Source of the DNA: Mesorhizobium sp. B2-7-2
Lineage (GTDB): Bacteria; Pseudomonadota; Alphaproteobacteria; Rhizobiales; Rhizobiaceae
DNA: 64,000 nt
Assembly (NCBI RefSeq): GCF_006440775.1
Contig: NZ_VFTZ01000001.1
Location: 62,001 to 126,000, forward strand
Direction: 5' to 3'
Made by a program: the position numbers and the translations under genes. This document shows, in pieces, positions 26,705 through 36,200 of this stretch (within the stretch, counting starts at the first letter, position 1; each line of letters begins with the position of its first letter). The notes under the pieces are model-generated. The model did no database searches. It was not told the DNA's origin and saw only the letters and a program-made list of their open reading frames with translations.

Positions 26705-28228
26705 CTAGACCAGATCCACTTCCACCCACAGTCCGCCCGGTCCCCGCGCGGCATCGCGCGGCGCGCTGCGCACCGCCTGGATCGAACCGGACGGCGCGGC
26801 AAAGACCGGCTTTCCATTCTTGTCCGCCAGCCATGGATCATCGGCACGGATGACGCGGCCCTTTGTCTTTGTCTCGAGCGCGGTCAGGATGCCGTCATAG
26901 GGCATCTCGCCCCAGTGCACGTTCAGCGCGTCGACCTTGTTGGTCGGGATGAAGGCCGACAGGTCCGAGCTCGTCAGCAGATCGAAGCCCTGTTTCTGCG
27001 GCGTGGCGTTCTGGCTGCCGTGATGGGCGACCTTGAGATAGACGGTGCGCGCCAGAAGATCGGCCGATGTGACGGTGCTCTGCCCCACCGGCCATTTCAG
27101 GTCCTTCCAGCTTAGCCAGTTGCCGATCTGGGCGTCGCCGGGGAACAGCAACACCCGGCCGCTGTCGATGAACTCGAAGGCCAGCACCAGGCTGGTGTTG
27201 TTGACGCCGCGGTCGAGCTGCAAGGCCAGGTCGGCGGCGATCCCCATCCAGTCGGCGTCGATGCGCCGCCAGGACTGGTCGCGGTCTTCCATGGATGCCG
27301 CGGCCGAGACTGGTCCGGAGTAATGCTTGCGGACAAAGGCGGCGATGTCGATGGCCGGGTCGCTGCCCTTGTCGCCGGCGAGCGCCGCGGAAAGCGGCGT
27401 GCCGACATTGCGCTCGAACGGACTGAGCTCGTCGACGTAACCGGCATCGGCCGCCTCGTTCATCTTGAGACCGCTCGCCAGCGCCCGCGCGTACGGGCCA
27501 CCGCTGGCCAGCGGGAACATCTCGCTCGCCTTTTCATCCAGGCGAAGCGCCGCCTTGTCGCGCGGCGGGCCGAGCACATAAACGCGCAGGTTGGGCAATG
27601 CGTCGATCGTCACCGGCGGTCCGCCGGGCTCGAAATAGGTCGGCGACGGTTTTTGCGACAGCTTTGCCGCTGCGTCGCGGGCCGAGCGCACCCGCTCGCC
27701 GGCGGCGCCGAACTGGAAGCCGAGCACGGATTGCAAGCCGTCGCGCACGCCGGCCATGTAAGAACTGAGCCCCTGCATTCCGTCGAGCTTCTGGCCCACG
27801 CCTTGCAGGGCCGCCAGCGCCTGGCCCTTGAACTTGTCGAGTTCCGCGGCCTCGCCGTCCGCGGGATTTTCGGTCCAAGCCATCCAGACATCGCCGACGA
27901 CTAAATCCTTGAAGAGGTCCTTCGCGGTCAGGAAGCCGGAGACATGGTCCCAGTGTTCGTGCGTGACGACGAGGATGTCGATCTTGCCGCCGGTCTCCTT
28001 CTTGAGGTCGGCGACGATGTCGGCGACCAGCGCCGGGCCACCCTTGATCGAAACATGAATGCCGCAATCGATGAGAATGCGGAACGGCTTACCGTCAGGC
28101 TTCTTGAACGTCAGCAAGTGGCAGTCGCCGATGCCCTGGCAGTAATGCCTGACGGTGATGCCCGATGCCGGCGTCGCCGCGGGAGCCGCTTTTGCCGGCC
28201 TAGTTCTTGCCGCCGGCTTTCTAGACAT
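26705..28228 (-). CDS. Metallo-beta-lactamase-fold hydrolase (ComEC-like)
   Basis: A 507-residue MBL-fold protein. The zinc motif HEHWDH is at residues 90-95, after ILIDCGIHVS. Further metal ligands are suggested by VLLFPGDAQIGNW and VYLKVAHHGSQNATPQ, the arrangement seen in ComEC-type MBL domains. The first 24 residues are a basic Ala/Pro-rich tail. A middle insertion of about 200 residues is unlike simple MBL enzymes. There is no signal peptide or membrane segment. Its ATG overlaps the last eight bases of the two-protease gene, so the pair is translationally coupled. The substrate is unknown. Confidence 0.85.
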   Translation of the reverse strand: MSRKPAARTRPAKAAPAATPASGITVRHYCQGIGDCHLLTFKKPDGKPFRILIDCGIHVSIKGGPALVADIVADLKKETGGKIDILVVTHEHWDHVSGFLTAKDLFKDLVVGDVWMAWTENPADGEAAELDKFKGQALAALQGVGQKLDGMQGLSSYMAGVRDGLQSVLGFQFGAAGERVRSARDAAAKLSQKPSPTYFEPGGPPVTIDALPNLRVYVLGPPRDKAALRLDEKASEMFPLASGGPYARALASGLKMNEAADAGYVDELSPFERNVGTPLSAALAGDKGSDPAIDIAAFVRKHYSGPVSAAASMEDRDQSWRRIDADWMGIAADLALQLDRGVNNTSLVLAFEFIDSGRVLLFPGDAQIGNWLSWKDLKWPVGQSTVTSADLLARTVYLKVAHHGSQNATPQKQGFDLLTSSDLSAFIPTNKVDALNVHWGEMPYDGILTALETKTKGRVIRADDPWLADKNGKPVFAAPSGSIQAVRSAPRDAARGPGGLWVEVDLV

Positions 28229-31200
28229 GGTCGTCGTCTCCGTCGCTGGCATGCAGCAAGGCAAAGGGCTCCGACACTTCGCCGCCAAAATAGAGCGCTC
28301 GCAGCGGCGACAGATAATTGGCCGCCATCGTCCCGGCCTGACGCTTCTGCCGGTCCGCGCTGCCGGTGTTCTTGATGATCGAGTAGCGGATTTCCTCGAA
28401 ACCCTCGCGCGGATCGATGATGATCGTGGCGCCGCCGCGGAACCAGAAGAAGCCTTCGCCCTTGGCCATGCCTTGCGGCATCGCCGTGCCGTCCAGCGCA
28501 ACCGGAATGCGCTGCTGGATGACCACCACCACCTCGACGCGGAACGAGCCGTCCGGCTCGACGCGGCGCGTCGGGCGCACACTGTAGATGTCGAACGTCG
28601 TCTCACCTTTCTTCGGCGGGTGCATGACCGTGCCGTCGTCATTGTAGCGCGGCAGGTCGGGCAGCAGGCCGAACTGCTTGTAGAGGTCCGGATCGGAGGC
28701 GAAGGCCTTGTGCATCGCCTTCCACAGCGCATAGCGGTTCTTGTCGTTGAGCGCGAAGATATCGGCCCGCTTCAATTTCTGGTTCCAGCCGAGGTCGATC
28801 TTGCCGAGTAGGCCCTTCAGCCAGACCGGCGACGGATCCTCCGGCGCGCTCCAGGCGAGCGTCTCCTCCGAGATGGTGCGAACGTCGCGCGGCAACAGCT
28901 TCCACTTGCGGAAGGATTCCAGGAAGGCCAGGCGATAGTGCAGCGGATCGTCAGGGTAGGCGTCGCGGTCGGCGGTGATCAGGGCGCGCAGATATTCGCC
29001 GAAGCTGATGTCGACGGAAGGGCAATAGTCGAGCGCGCGGATGCACATGGTCAGCATCTGCGTGGCGGTCTTGGCAACCTCGTCGGTGAGGCGCTCGACC
29101 AGGCTCGGATGCAAGGTGCCCGCCGGCAGGATGCCGGACCCGCCGGTGGCAAGCTGGATCAGGTCGTCGGTCCGCCGGTCGGCGATGGCAAGAAAGGCCT
29201 GGTAGACAGCGAAAACCAGGATCGAGCCCCGGTCATGCGCCTCGAAAGTCTTGTCGTAGTCGAGGTCGGCCATGCCGGCGCCGCCATATTCGCGCAACGG
29301 CCCGGCCCGGCCGCTGCCTTCGCCGAACTGCTTGGCAATACCGGAAAGCAGCGAGGCGGCCGACAATTCGCCCCTCGCCTTGCCGATCTCGAAGCCGACC
29401 AGTTCCTTCAGCGTGAAATGCTGGAACAGCGCGACGATATCGGCAAAGGCCTCATGGAAGGCCGGCACGTCCGGGTTGGATGCTTCCTGGAAGCGGCGGT
29501 GCAGCCCGTCGAGCAATGCGTGCGACATCTCATGCGCGACGATGTCGCTGGACAGGCACGAGAACACCGTCGTTCCGGGCGTGGTGACGTCGCCCTGATT
29601 GCTGGTCGCCGGGAAATAGCCGAACAGCAGCGCCTTCTTTTCCGGGCTGTAATAGGCATTCTCGGCACGCAACGCATGCGGATAGATGCGCAGGCGCGGC
29701 ACGTAATGCGCCTTCACAGTCATGTCACCGGTGCGGCCGGGAGCCTCGGCGTAGTGCGGCGCCCACAACGCCCGCCGGCCAAGAGCGCGCTCGAAATGCC
29801 CGATCGTGGTCATGGCCACCGCATAGACCATCTGCTGGTGGAATTTCGGATTGCCCTCCGAAGGCGGCAGGCCGTCCTGCGCCAGAAGGACCTTGTCGTT
29901 GAGGTCGACCGGGTCGTAGACGCGGTCGGACGCGGGGTCGACATCGACCACCTCGAGATATTCGCCGATCGGACCGGGCAGCAGCGGCCTGTCAGTCGCA
30001 GGCTCGTCGTCCCACGGCACCGAAAGCGTCGCCTGGTAGACCGAAACCGAATCCAGTCGCTTGGCGACCGACGGGTCGAGCGCGTAGATGCGCAGCCGCC
30101 GTTGCGGCGGCGGCAGCGGCCGCGGCTTGCGCCTGATGGCCGGTGCCGGGCCCACGACCGGCGCCGGAGCCGCGACGCTGGCGCTTGGCCGGCCCAGCCA
30201 TCCTTCCAGAAAGGCCTTCAACGGCTTCGATGGGTTGCCCTGGTCGAGCGCCGCCTCCAGGTAGCGGTTGCGGGCCGCCGCCGAAACCTCGTCCGGATCG
30301 CCATCCGGGTCGGCGATCGCCTGGTCGATTGCCGCCGTGGCTTGCGCCATCTGCGTCAGTTCCAGCGCAAACATCCTCCGCTGCCGCAGCGTCGCCGGCG
30401 GTTGCGCCGCCAACGAATTCCCTCCGGTCAAAAGGTCCAGCCAGCTCCACGTGTAGGTGGCTCGAGCGAGCTTGGTCAGGCTGTTCGCCGCCGGCGGCGG
30501 GAAGCCCAGCGCATCGAAGGCCCGCAAGACGCCCTGCCCGATCTTCTCCTTCGTCTCCGCCGCGTTCATCTTGGCCGTCGATTTCAGGGCTTTCGCGAAC
30601 AACGCCTTGCGTACGGCTTCGACACGCATCCAGGGCTGAGGATAATTCTTCACCACGTCCCAGTGCTCGGCTAACCAGAGAGCGGCCGCGGCCGCGACCT
30701 GCGGGGTGGCGGCGGAGGTGCCGCTGCCATCCATGTCGACCACCTTGCGACAATCGATCTCGGCCCAGGGCACATTCGGCGTGTAGGCGCCGAGCGCCGT
30801 ATCCATCTTCGACGGCGGCCCGTAATTGCCTTGCATGGTGCCGAACGAGAGCCCGGCATAGGCGCGCCCGTCGCCCATCACGCCGCAGGCCGCAAGCACC
30901 CGGTTGTAGCGTGCCGGATAGACGATGCTGCGCGGCGTGATGGTGAAATTGTTGCCGGCCGCCGTGACCATGACCACACCGTGATCGTAGGCAAGATTGA
31001 CGGCGTCGACCAGCGCCTGCGAGGCGAGGCCGCCCATGCTCATCGACAACACCTGCGCTCCCTGCTTGCGCGCAAAGTCGATGCCTTGCACCATGGTGCC
31101 GGTGGTCAGCCGCACCACCCAGTCGGCGATGCGCACCGGCAGGATTTTCGCCAGTGGCGCGCCGCCGATGAAATCGTTGAAGCCTGGCCAGTGCGGCGAG

Positions 31201-31895
31201 GAGCCGTCGAGCTTGTTGCCGGCAAGCAGGCTGAGCGTGCCGGTTCCATGGCCGCGATTGCTGGTCAGCGTGCCGGCCGGAGCGTGATCGGCCGCGTTGT
31301 TCGGACCCGTCCCATCATCGACGAAATTGCGCTGCTGCGCTGCAAGAAGCGCGGCCGGAATGGTCTGATGGCGTGGATCGAAACCGGTATCGAGATGGGC
31401 GATGGTGATGTTGGCCTGCTTGGCGCCTACCTTCTCGCGCGCCGCCGCGAACTGGCTGAAGTCCGGCGCGGCATTCCAGGCGACGCGCCCCGCGACCACC
31501 GCCTGTCCGCCCTGCGGGTCCTGATCGTCGAATGCACAGACCGGAGCTGCGCTTGCCGCCATGCCGCGATCGCCGCCGCTGTCCTTATAATCCCACTGCT
31601 GCACGATATCGGGCTCGATTGCGAGCACCTCGGCGCCCGCGGCCGCCAGCGCCGGGTTCCGGGCGACAAGATCGTGGGCATGATCCCAGGGGTTATGTGT
31701 ATCGGCGGCGTCCGTGGCCAACCGAAACCAGGTGGCGCCGCGATCCCCGGCCGCGGCCGTGCCGGCGCTCACGTCGGCAGGCAGAGAGAGGATCGGCTCG
31801 GCTTCGATGCCGCCAATCCGGGGCGGCCCGCCTTGGACCGAGAGCCCCGCGCCGTCGCCGCGAACCTTTACAAGGAATCCCTTCGCGGCTGCCAT
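28221..31895 (-). CDS. Dual protease: subtilisin (S8) domain fused to an HExxH metallopeptidase domain
   Basis: A 1224-residue protein with two peptidase domains. The S8 domain (about 100-470) has the full triad: Asp169 in IAHLDTG, His216 in NRGHGTGT, Ser394 in GSGTSAATP, with oxyanion Asn315 in TAAGNN. A Pro-rich linker (575-600) follows. The second domain (about 640-1000) has H788-E-M-S-H792 in VAHEMSHALLDG and a probable third ligand Glu815 in HEAFADI, a gluzincin (M4-like) layout. A C-terminal region to 1224 is unassigned. No signal peptide is seen, so it may act in the cytoplasm or leave by another route. ATG 31895 follows GGGGGG; the frame continues to 31934. Confidence 0.88.
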   Translation of the reverse strand: MAAAKGFLVKVRGDGAGLSVQGGPPRIGGIEAEPILSLPADVSAGTAAAGDRGATWFRLATDAADTHNPWDHAHDLVARNPALAAAGAEVLAIEPDIVQQWDYKDSGGDRGMAASAAPVCAFDDQDPQGGQAVVAGRVAWNAAPDFSQFAAAREKVGAKQANITIAHLDTGFDPRHQTIPAALLAAQQRNFVDDGTGPNNAADHAPAGTLTSNRGHGTGTLSLLAGNKLDGSSPHWPGFNDFIGGAPLAKILPVRIADWVVRLTTGTMVQGIDFARKQGAQVLSMSMGGLASQALVDAVNLAYDHGVVMVTAAGNNFTITPRSIVYPARYNRVLAACGVMGDGRAYAGLSFGTMQGNYGPPSKMDTALGAYTPNVPWAEIDCRKVVDMDGSGTSAATPQVAAAAALWLAEHWDVVKNYPQPWMRVEAVRKALFAKALKSTAKMNAAETKEKIGQGVLRAFDALGFPPPAANSLTKLARATYTWSWLDLLTGGNSLAAQPPATLRQRRMFALELTQMAQATAAIDQAIADPDGDPDEVSAAARNRYLEAALDQGNPSKPLKAFLEGWLGRPSASVAAPAPVVGPAPAIRRKPRPLPPPQRRLRIYALDPSVAKRLDSVSVYQATLSVPWDDEPATDRPLLPGPIGEYLEVVDVDPASDRVYDPVDLNDKVLLAQDGLPPSEGNPKFHQQMVYAVAMTTIGHFERALGRRALWAPHYAEAPGRTGDMTVKAHYVPRLRIYPHALRAENAYYSPEKKALLFGYFPATSNQGDVTTPGTTVFSCLSSDIVAHEMSHALLDGLHRRFQEASNPDVPAFHEAFADIVALFQHFTLKELVGFEIGKARGELSAASLLSGIAKQFGEGSGRAGPLREYGGAGMADLDYDKTFEAHDRGSILVFAVYQAFLAIADRRTDDLIQLATGGSGILPAGTLHPSLVERLTDEVAKTATQMLTMCIRALDYCPSVDISFGEYLRALITADRDAYPDDPLHYRLAFLESFRKWKLLPRDVRTISEETLAWSAPEDPSPVWLKGLLGKIDLGWNQKLKRADIFALNDKNRYALWKAMHKAFASDPDLYKQFGLLPDLPRYNDDGTVMHPPKKGETTFDIYSVRPTRRVEPDGSFRVEVVVVIQQRIPVALDGTAMPQGMAKGEGFFWFRGGATIIIDPREGFEEIRYSIIKNTGSADRQKRQAGTMAANYLSPLRALYFGGEVSEPFALLHASDGDDDHV

Positions 31896-32060
31896 GGCCT
31901 GCCCCCCAAAGTGAACCATGACGCCGACCGTCACCTGTAGTCAAGACAAGGTTCCAGCCATACTTCGGTTGATCTCTTTGCCGACTAGGCAATCATGCCG
32001 ATTGCAAAGCAAAGACCATACACTTCTAAAATAACCATCAGTCCGCCCGATGCGTATATC

Positions 32061-32076
32061 TGTGAGCGCCTTCACA
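32061..32076. promoter_or_regulatory. Perfect CRP-type dyad TGTGA-N6-TCACA between protease and crp-like genes
   Basis: TGTGAGCGCCTTCACA is a perfect CRP consensus dyad, centred about 173 bases upstream of the protease ATG and about 342 bases upstream of the crp-like TTG. The minus strand downstream of it has an AT-rich TATTTT (32033-32028) that could be a -10. The rest of the 515-base gap 31896-32410 shows no gene. Its purpose is inferred from the match and from the adjacent regulator. Confidence 0.72.
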
Positions 32077-32410
32077 TACGCCGAACAGGGCTTGCGCTCA
32101 GATGTTGTAACGGCGGCATCGACGGCCCGAGCTGACTACGGCGTCCGAAGCTGCTGCCGGACTGCGATATGGATGCGGTTCTCGAGGAGAAATTTCGATC
32201 ACCTAGCCATTTTCAGGTTTGCCGTCTGCGCGCATGGGCACCTCCCACCCAAGCGCGCGGATGGCGTTTCCAAGATCGGCCCGCAACCGCCAGTGCGCCC
32301 GGTCTCCTTACAGTTTGCCGGCTTATCCAATTTCGGCGTGTGACGCGTGACATGAAACGTCTGTCCGCCACTGCCGATTTCGGTCAGCCACCACAGAAGG
32401 AGACGACGCT

Positions 32411-33151
32411 TTGATCGAGCACGCACTTATCCTACAATTTCCGTCTAACGAGAGGCGGAATCGTATCATGGCTACAAACGGCGCGGACGACAGGAACCTG
32501 CCGCGCCTGGCGCGCATCGACCCGCGCCACTTCGACCTGTTGTTCGGCGGCTGCAAGCTTGAGCGCTATGCCGCCGGCCAGCATTTATTCGTCCAGGAGG
32601 ACGCTTCCGACCGCATCTACGGCGTGATGAGCGGCACCGTCGAGATTTCGCTCTATTCGCCCGGTGGGCAAAAGCTGGTGGCCAATATCGAGCTGTCGCG
32701 CAGCCTCGTGGGCGAGATCGGAGCCCTGGATGGGCGCCCGCGCACGGCGACCGCCATCTGCCTTACGGCATGCGAGCTGGTTTCTCTAAGCCGGACACAA
32801 CTCTTTGACCGCATTGAGAAAAACCCGCCCCTGGCCCGCGCGATGATCGAATTGCTTTGCACGCGGCTGCGCTGGGTCAGCGGCGAGCTGGGCGACCAGG
32901 CCTTTTTCGGTATCGAGGCCAGGCTGGCAAAGCGGCTCGTGTTCCTGAGTGGGGTGATGGCAGACGCTGCCGGCTGGATTCCGATTTCGCAGTCGGAGCT
33001 CGGCGAATTCCTCGGGGCGACGCGCGAATCCGTCAACAAGACGCTGAACGACTGGCGCAGCCGGCAGATGATCGCCATCAAGCGCGGCGGCCTGCGCATC
33101 ACCAACGCCGCCGCGCTGAACCAGATCGCCGAATCGCAGGACGACGACTGA
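32411..33151 (+). CDS. Crp/Fnr-family regulator with CRP-like effector pocket and recognition helix
   Basis: A 246-residue regulator. In the cyclic-nucleotide domain, Glu102 (VGEIG) and Arg111-Thr112-Ala113 stand where E. coli CRP has Glu72 and Arg82-Ser83-Ala84, and the next TACEL also matches. On the dimer helix Ser157 is kept but the CRP Thr127 position is Val156. The recognition helix ATRESVNKTLNDW keeps the Arg-Glu pair (205-206) that reads TGTGA, with Lys210 for Arg185. There are no FNR iron-sulfur cysteines at the N-terminus. TTG 32411 has AAGGAG at eight bases; ATG 32468 is the alternative. Confidence 0.92.
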   Translation: MIEHALILQFPSNERRNRIMATNGADDRNLPRLARIDPRHFDLLFGGCKLERYAAGQHLFVQEDASDRIYGVMSGTVEISLYSPGGQKLVANIELSRSLVGEIGALDGRPRTATAICLTACELVSLSRTQLFDRIEKNPPLARAMIELLCTRLRWVSGELGDQAFFGIEARLAKRLVFLSGVMADAAGWIPISQSELGEFLGATRESVNKTLNDWRSRQMIAIKRGGLRITNAAALNQIAESQDDD

Positions 33152-33253
33152 GCAGGCTCGGCGACTTCGCCGTCGCCGTAGCGAGCTCAGCGCCTTCGCC
33201 ATAGTCCGCTCGGCAGCTTCGCCATTGCTCCGAACTGCTTTCAGCGCACCCGG
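33152..33253. repeat. Three imperfect direct copies of a GCTCGGC-x-CTTCGCC unit
   Basis: The gap between the converging regulator and P450-peroxidase genes holds GCTCGGCGACTTCGCC, GAGCTCAGCGCCTTCGCC and GCTCGGCAGCTTCGCC, spaced 25 to 30 bases apart. A similar GGCTGGGCGGCTTCGCCGTAG sits in the repeat at 41427. Each copy can form a small GGCGA-type hairpin. The function is unknown; they may contribute to 3' ends. Confidence 0.5.
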
Positions 33254-36200
33254 TCAGAGCCGCGAGATCAGATAGCGCAGCGCCGACCGGCTCGGCATGA
33301 AGAAATAGCCGCCGCCTTTCGTGGTGACGAACTGCGGCACATCCTTGAGCACCGTGACCTTTTCCCAGGATGGGATCGAGAACCGGCCGCCGCCGCCCCG
33401 CGCGCCAATCGTCGGATCCGTCTCGCCGACCAGGCCCTGGAACGAATTGGACGAGACCCAGGTCTGCTGGATGAATTCATATTGGCGTTCGATATCGGCG
33501 TTGAGGCACATGAAGAGCAGGCCCTTCTCCGTCTTCCCGCCCCTGTCCTTCTTCTCGTAGGTGCGGCCGACGCGCAGGATGCGATGGCGCTTGCCGATTC
33601 TGATCTGCGTCTCGCGGTCCTCGCCGAGCGAATCGCGCGGATTGGAACGGCGTATGTGGGAGCCGAGCGGACAGGCATGCCCCTGCGGATCCTCGGCGCC
33701 GAGCGCGAAATCATTGTCGATGCCGCGGCCCGGACGTCCGTTCGGATTGCGCACCAGAGAGCTTCCGTCCTGCCAGCGACCGAGCATCTTTGCCGCCACC
33801 CAATGCGGTGTGATGGCGGCGTCGCCAGTCTCATTTGCTGCCTGTGTCGCGGCCTTCCTGCAATAATCGTCGAACAGTTCGACATGCTGCTCGAACTGGC
33901 GCAGGACGAGGAAGGTGCCGTTGCGGCCGAAATCGCGCGGCGGAGGCGGCTGCCCCAGTATCTGACGGTTGCGCCGCACCTGCGACAGGATGCCGGTTCG
34001 GTCCAGCGCCGCGTCCACCGACGGCGAAGCCGGGTAGAAGCCGTGCTCGTCGCGGTAGCCGAACAGGAACTCGCCCGGTGCCAGCAAATGCATCGGCGCG
34101 GCTCCCTTGGCGGCGCGCGACGTGCCCCGAACGATCGGTTGCGAGATGCCGTCGACGAAGCCGAAATGCTCGACGGCCCGTTTGCCGTCGCGCCGCACCA
34201 TAAGCGGCAGTTCGGCGGCCACGGCCATCCCCGCGCCTGTCGTCTGTCGCTTCATGGCCGCGATCTCCGCCTTCAACGCGGCCGGCGTCCCGGCATAGCA
34301 GACGATGACGACGTCGACGGGATTGGCGGGCGACCCCCACTGCCATTTGTCGGGGGCGTCGGGACCCGTGTCGTTGAGGATGCGGCTGCGCTCGGGCGTT
34401 CCCATGCCTTGCCGAAAGGCGACAGGAAACGTGTCCAACGGCTCGTCGTCGACGCCGCCCTCGAGCCCCAGCCGGCGCAGTCCGTTGGGGCCGAACGCCA
34501 CGGTCATGGCGCGGCCGGCAGGTACGCCGTCGCCGAAGCTGGTTTTTTCGGTCACGAAGTCGAGCCACGCCTTGCGCTTCGTTGCCGGCAATCCTTCCGG
34601 CACCTGGATCGCAAGCATGTGCGCATGGCCGAGCGCGCCGAACGGTCCGAAGAAGATGGATTGGATTTCACCCGATTCCAGCTCTTCGAGCGGCGCGGAC
34701 GGCAGTTCAGGCAGGCTGGTCGCGTCCGCCGGCTGTGCTTGCGGGCGCGGCAGCGAACCGAACAAGCTCAGCCAGTCGCGCGCCTCGTTTCCGGTGGCGG
34801 ATGCGATGCCGCGCCTGATCCTGGAGTTGATGCGGATGCGCGGTGTGTTGAGATGCGGATAGGCGCTGTACCAGAACAGCGTCGGCACCTGCTGGCGCCG
34901 CGCCCAGCGCTTGAAACGATCGCCGTCGCGCGCGCCGTCCAGGAACAGCCAGCGCGTGCGCGGATAGCCTTCGGTGTTGCTCCACACGCCGGTCAGGCCG
35001 GCCGAGGCCTTGGCGATGAAATCCTCCAGATAACTTTCCCAGCTGCCACCGTAATTGGAGAAGAACACCAGCCTGTCGGTGCCGGGCAGCAGCACCCAGC
35101 GGGCGAAATGAATGGTGTTGATGGTGGCGAGGAAGCCCGGCCTGAACACTTTCTGCGCCGATATCGAGATCAGGTAGAAGGCGAGCCTTAGCGCCAGCCG
35201 CCGCAAGATCCCCGGCTTCATCGTCGAGATCGCCGTCAGGTTGTTCTGCGCGCAGTGGTCCTCATTGGCGAGGATCCTTTCCAGCGCGCCGATATCGACC
35301 GGCGTGTTCGCCGGCCGGTCCTTGTCTTCGAGCCGCCGCAACGCCAGGAAGCAAAGGCCCACGAACAGAGCCAGAATAGCCAGCAGACCGAGTACCGTAA
35401 GCAGAAGCGCGGCGCCGGCGATCGCGATGTTGGCAATAGTGACGCCATGCGGGTTCCCGAACACGAGCACATAAGTCATGCGCCAAAAGGCGAGAACGAC
35501 AATCGCGACCGTGGCGAACATCGCCGGCGTCAGCAGCGTCGTCGTCAGCGCACGCGACCAGTGGCCGGGCGGCCTTTCCAGCAGGCTTTCGGCGGGCTCG
35601 AACGCCCAGCCGAATTGCCCGAGGCAACGGACATGCCGGCGCGCTTCGGCCAGCACGTCCATCGCGTTGCCGGCGCCCGCGCACGGCTTTTCGGCGATCT
35701 CGCGCACGCTATCGGCGAGCTTGGCCTCGGCCAGGATCCGCCGCACGGAATGTCCCGGCGTGCCGGAAAAAACCAGCCCCGCGGCGCTGCCGAAGGACGG
35801 CGAAATTTCTATGTGGTTCTTCTTCAGGAAGTCCTCCAGCGAGCCGCCGTCCGGCAGGCCGCAGACATCCCTGAAGATCGGCCGCAGCCGATGCCCGATC
35901 GATTGCGCAATAGCGGCAATGACGTCGTCGGTGCTGCCGTCGCCGGAGATCTCGAACACCAGCGCGCCGGTCTCGGTCCCGTTTTTTTCGTCCCTGCCGG
36001 TAGGCGCGACGGCCAGGCTGGTGAAATGTATGGTGGCGACCTTGTCGAGTGCGGCGCTGATCTCGCCGATCGCGGGATTGCCGAGGTCGGCGACCTTGTC
36101 GCGCACCGCATCGAGCGGCATGGCGCGGGTGATCGGGCAGACAACCGTCACCATCGACTGGTCGGCGGTGCGGCAAAGCGGCGGGCGCTCGAAATCGACC

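Noticed and set aside
28938..30674. A 578-residue plus-strand open frame over the two-protease gene
   Set aside because: It mirrors the dual-protease gene, is rich in Arg/Gly/Asp and shows no domain.
32336..32352. TGTGACGCGTGACA as a further CRP-type site
   Set aside because: The right half is TGACA, not TCACA, and the spacing is wrong; it is a direct repeat rather than a dyad.
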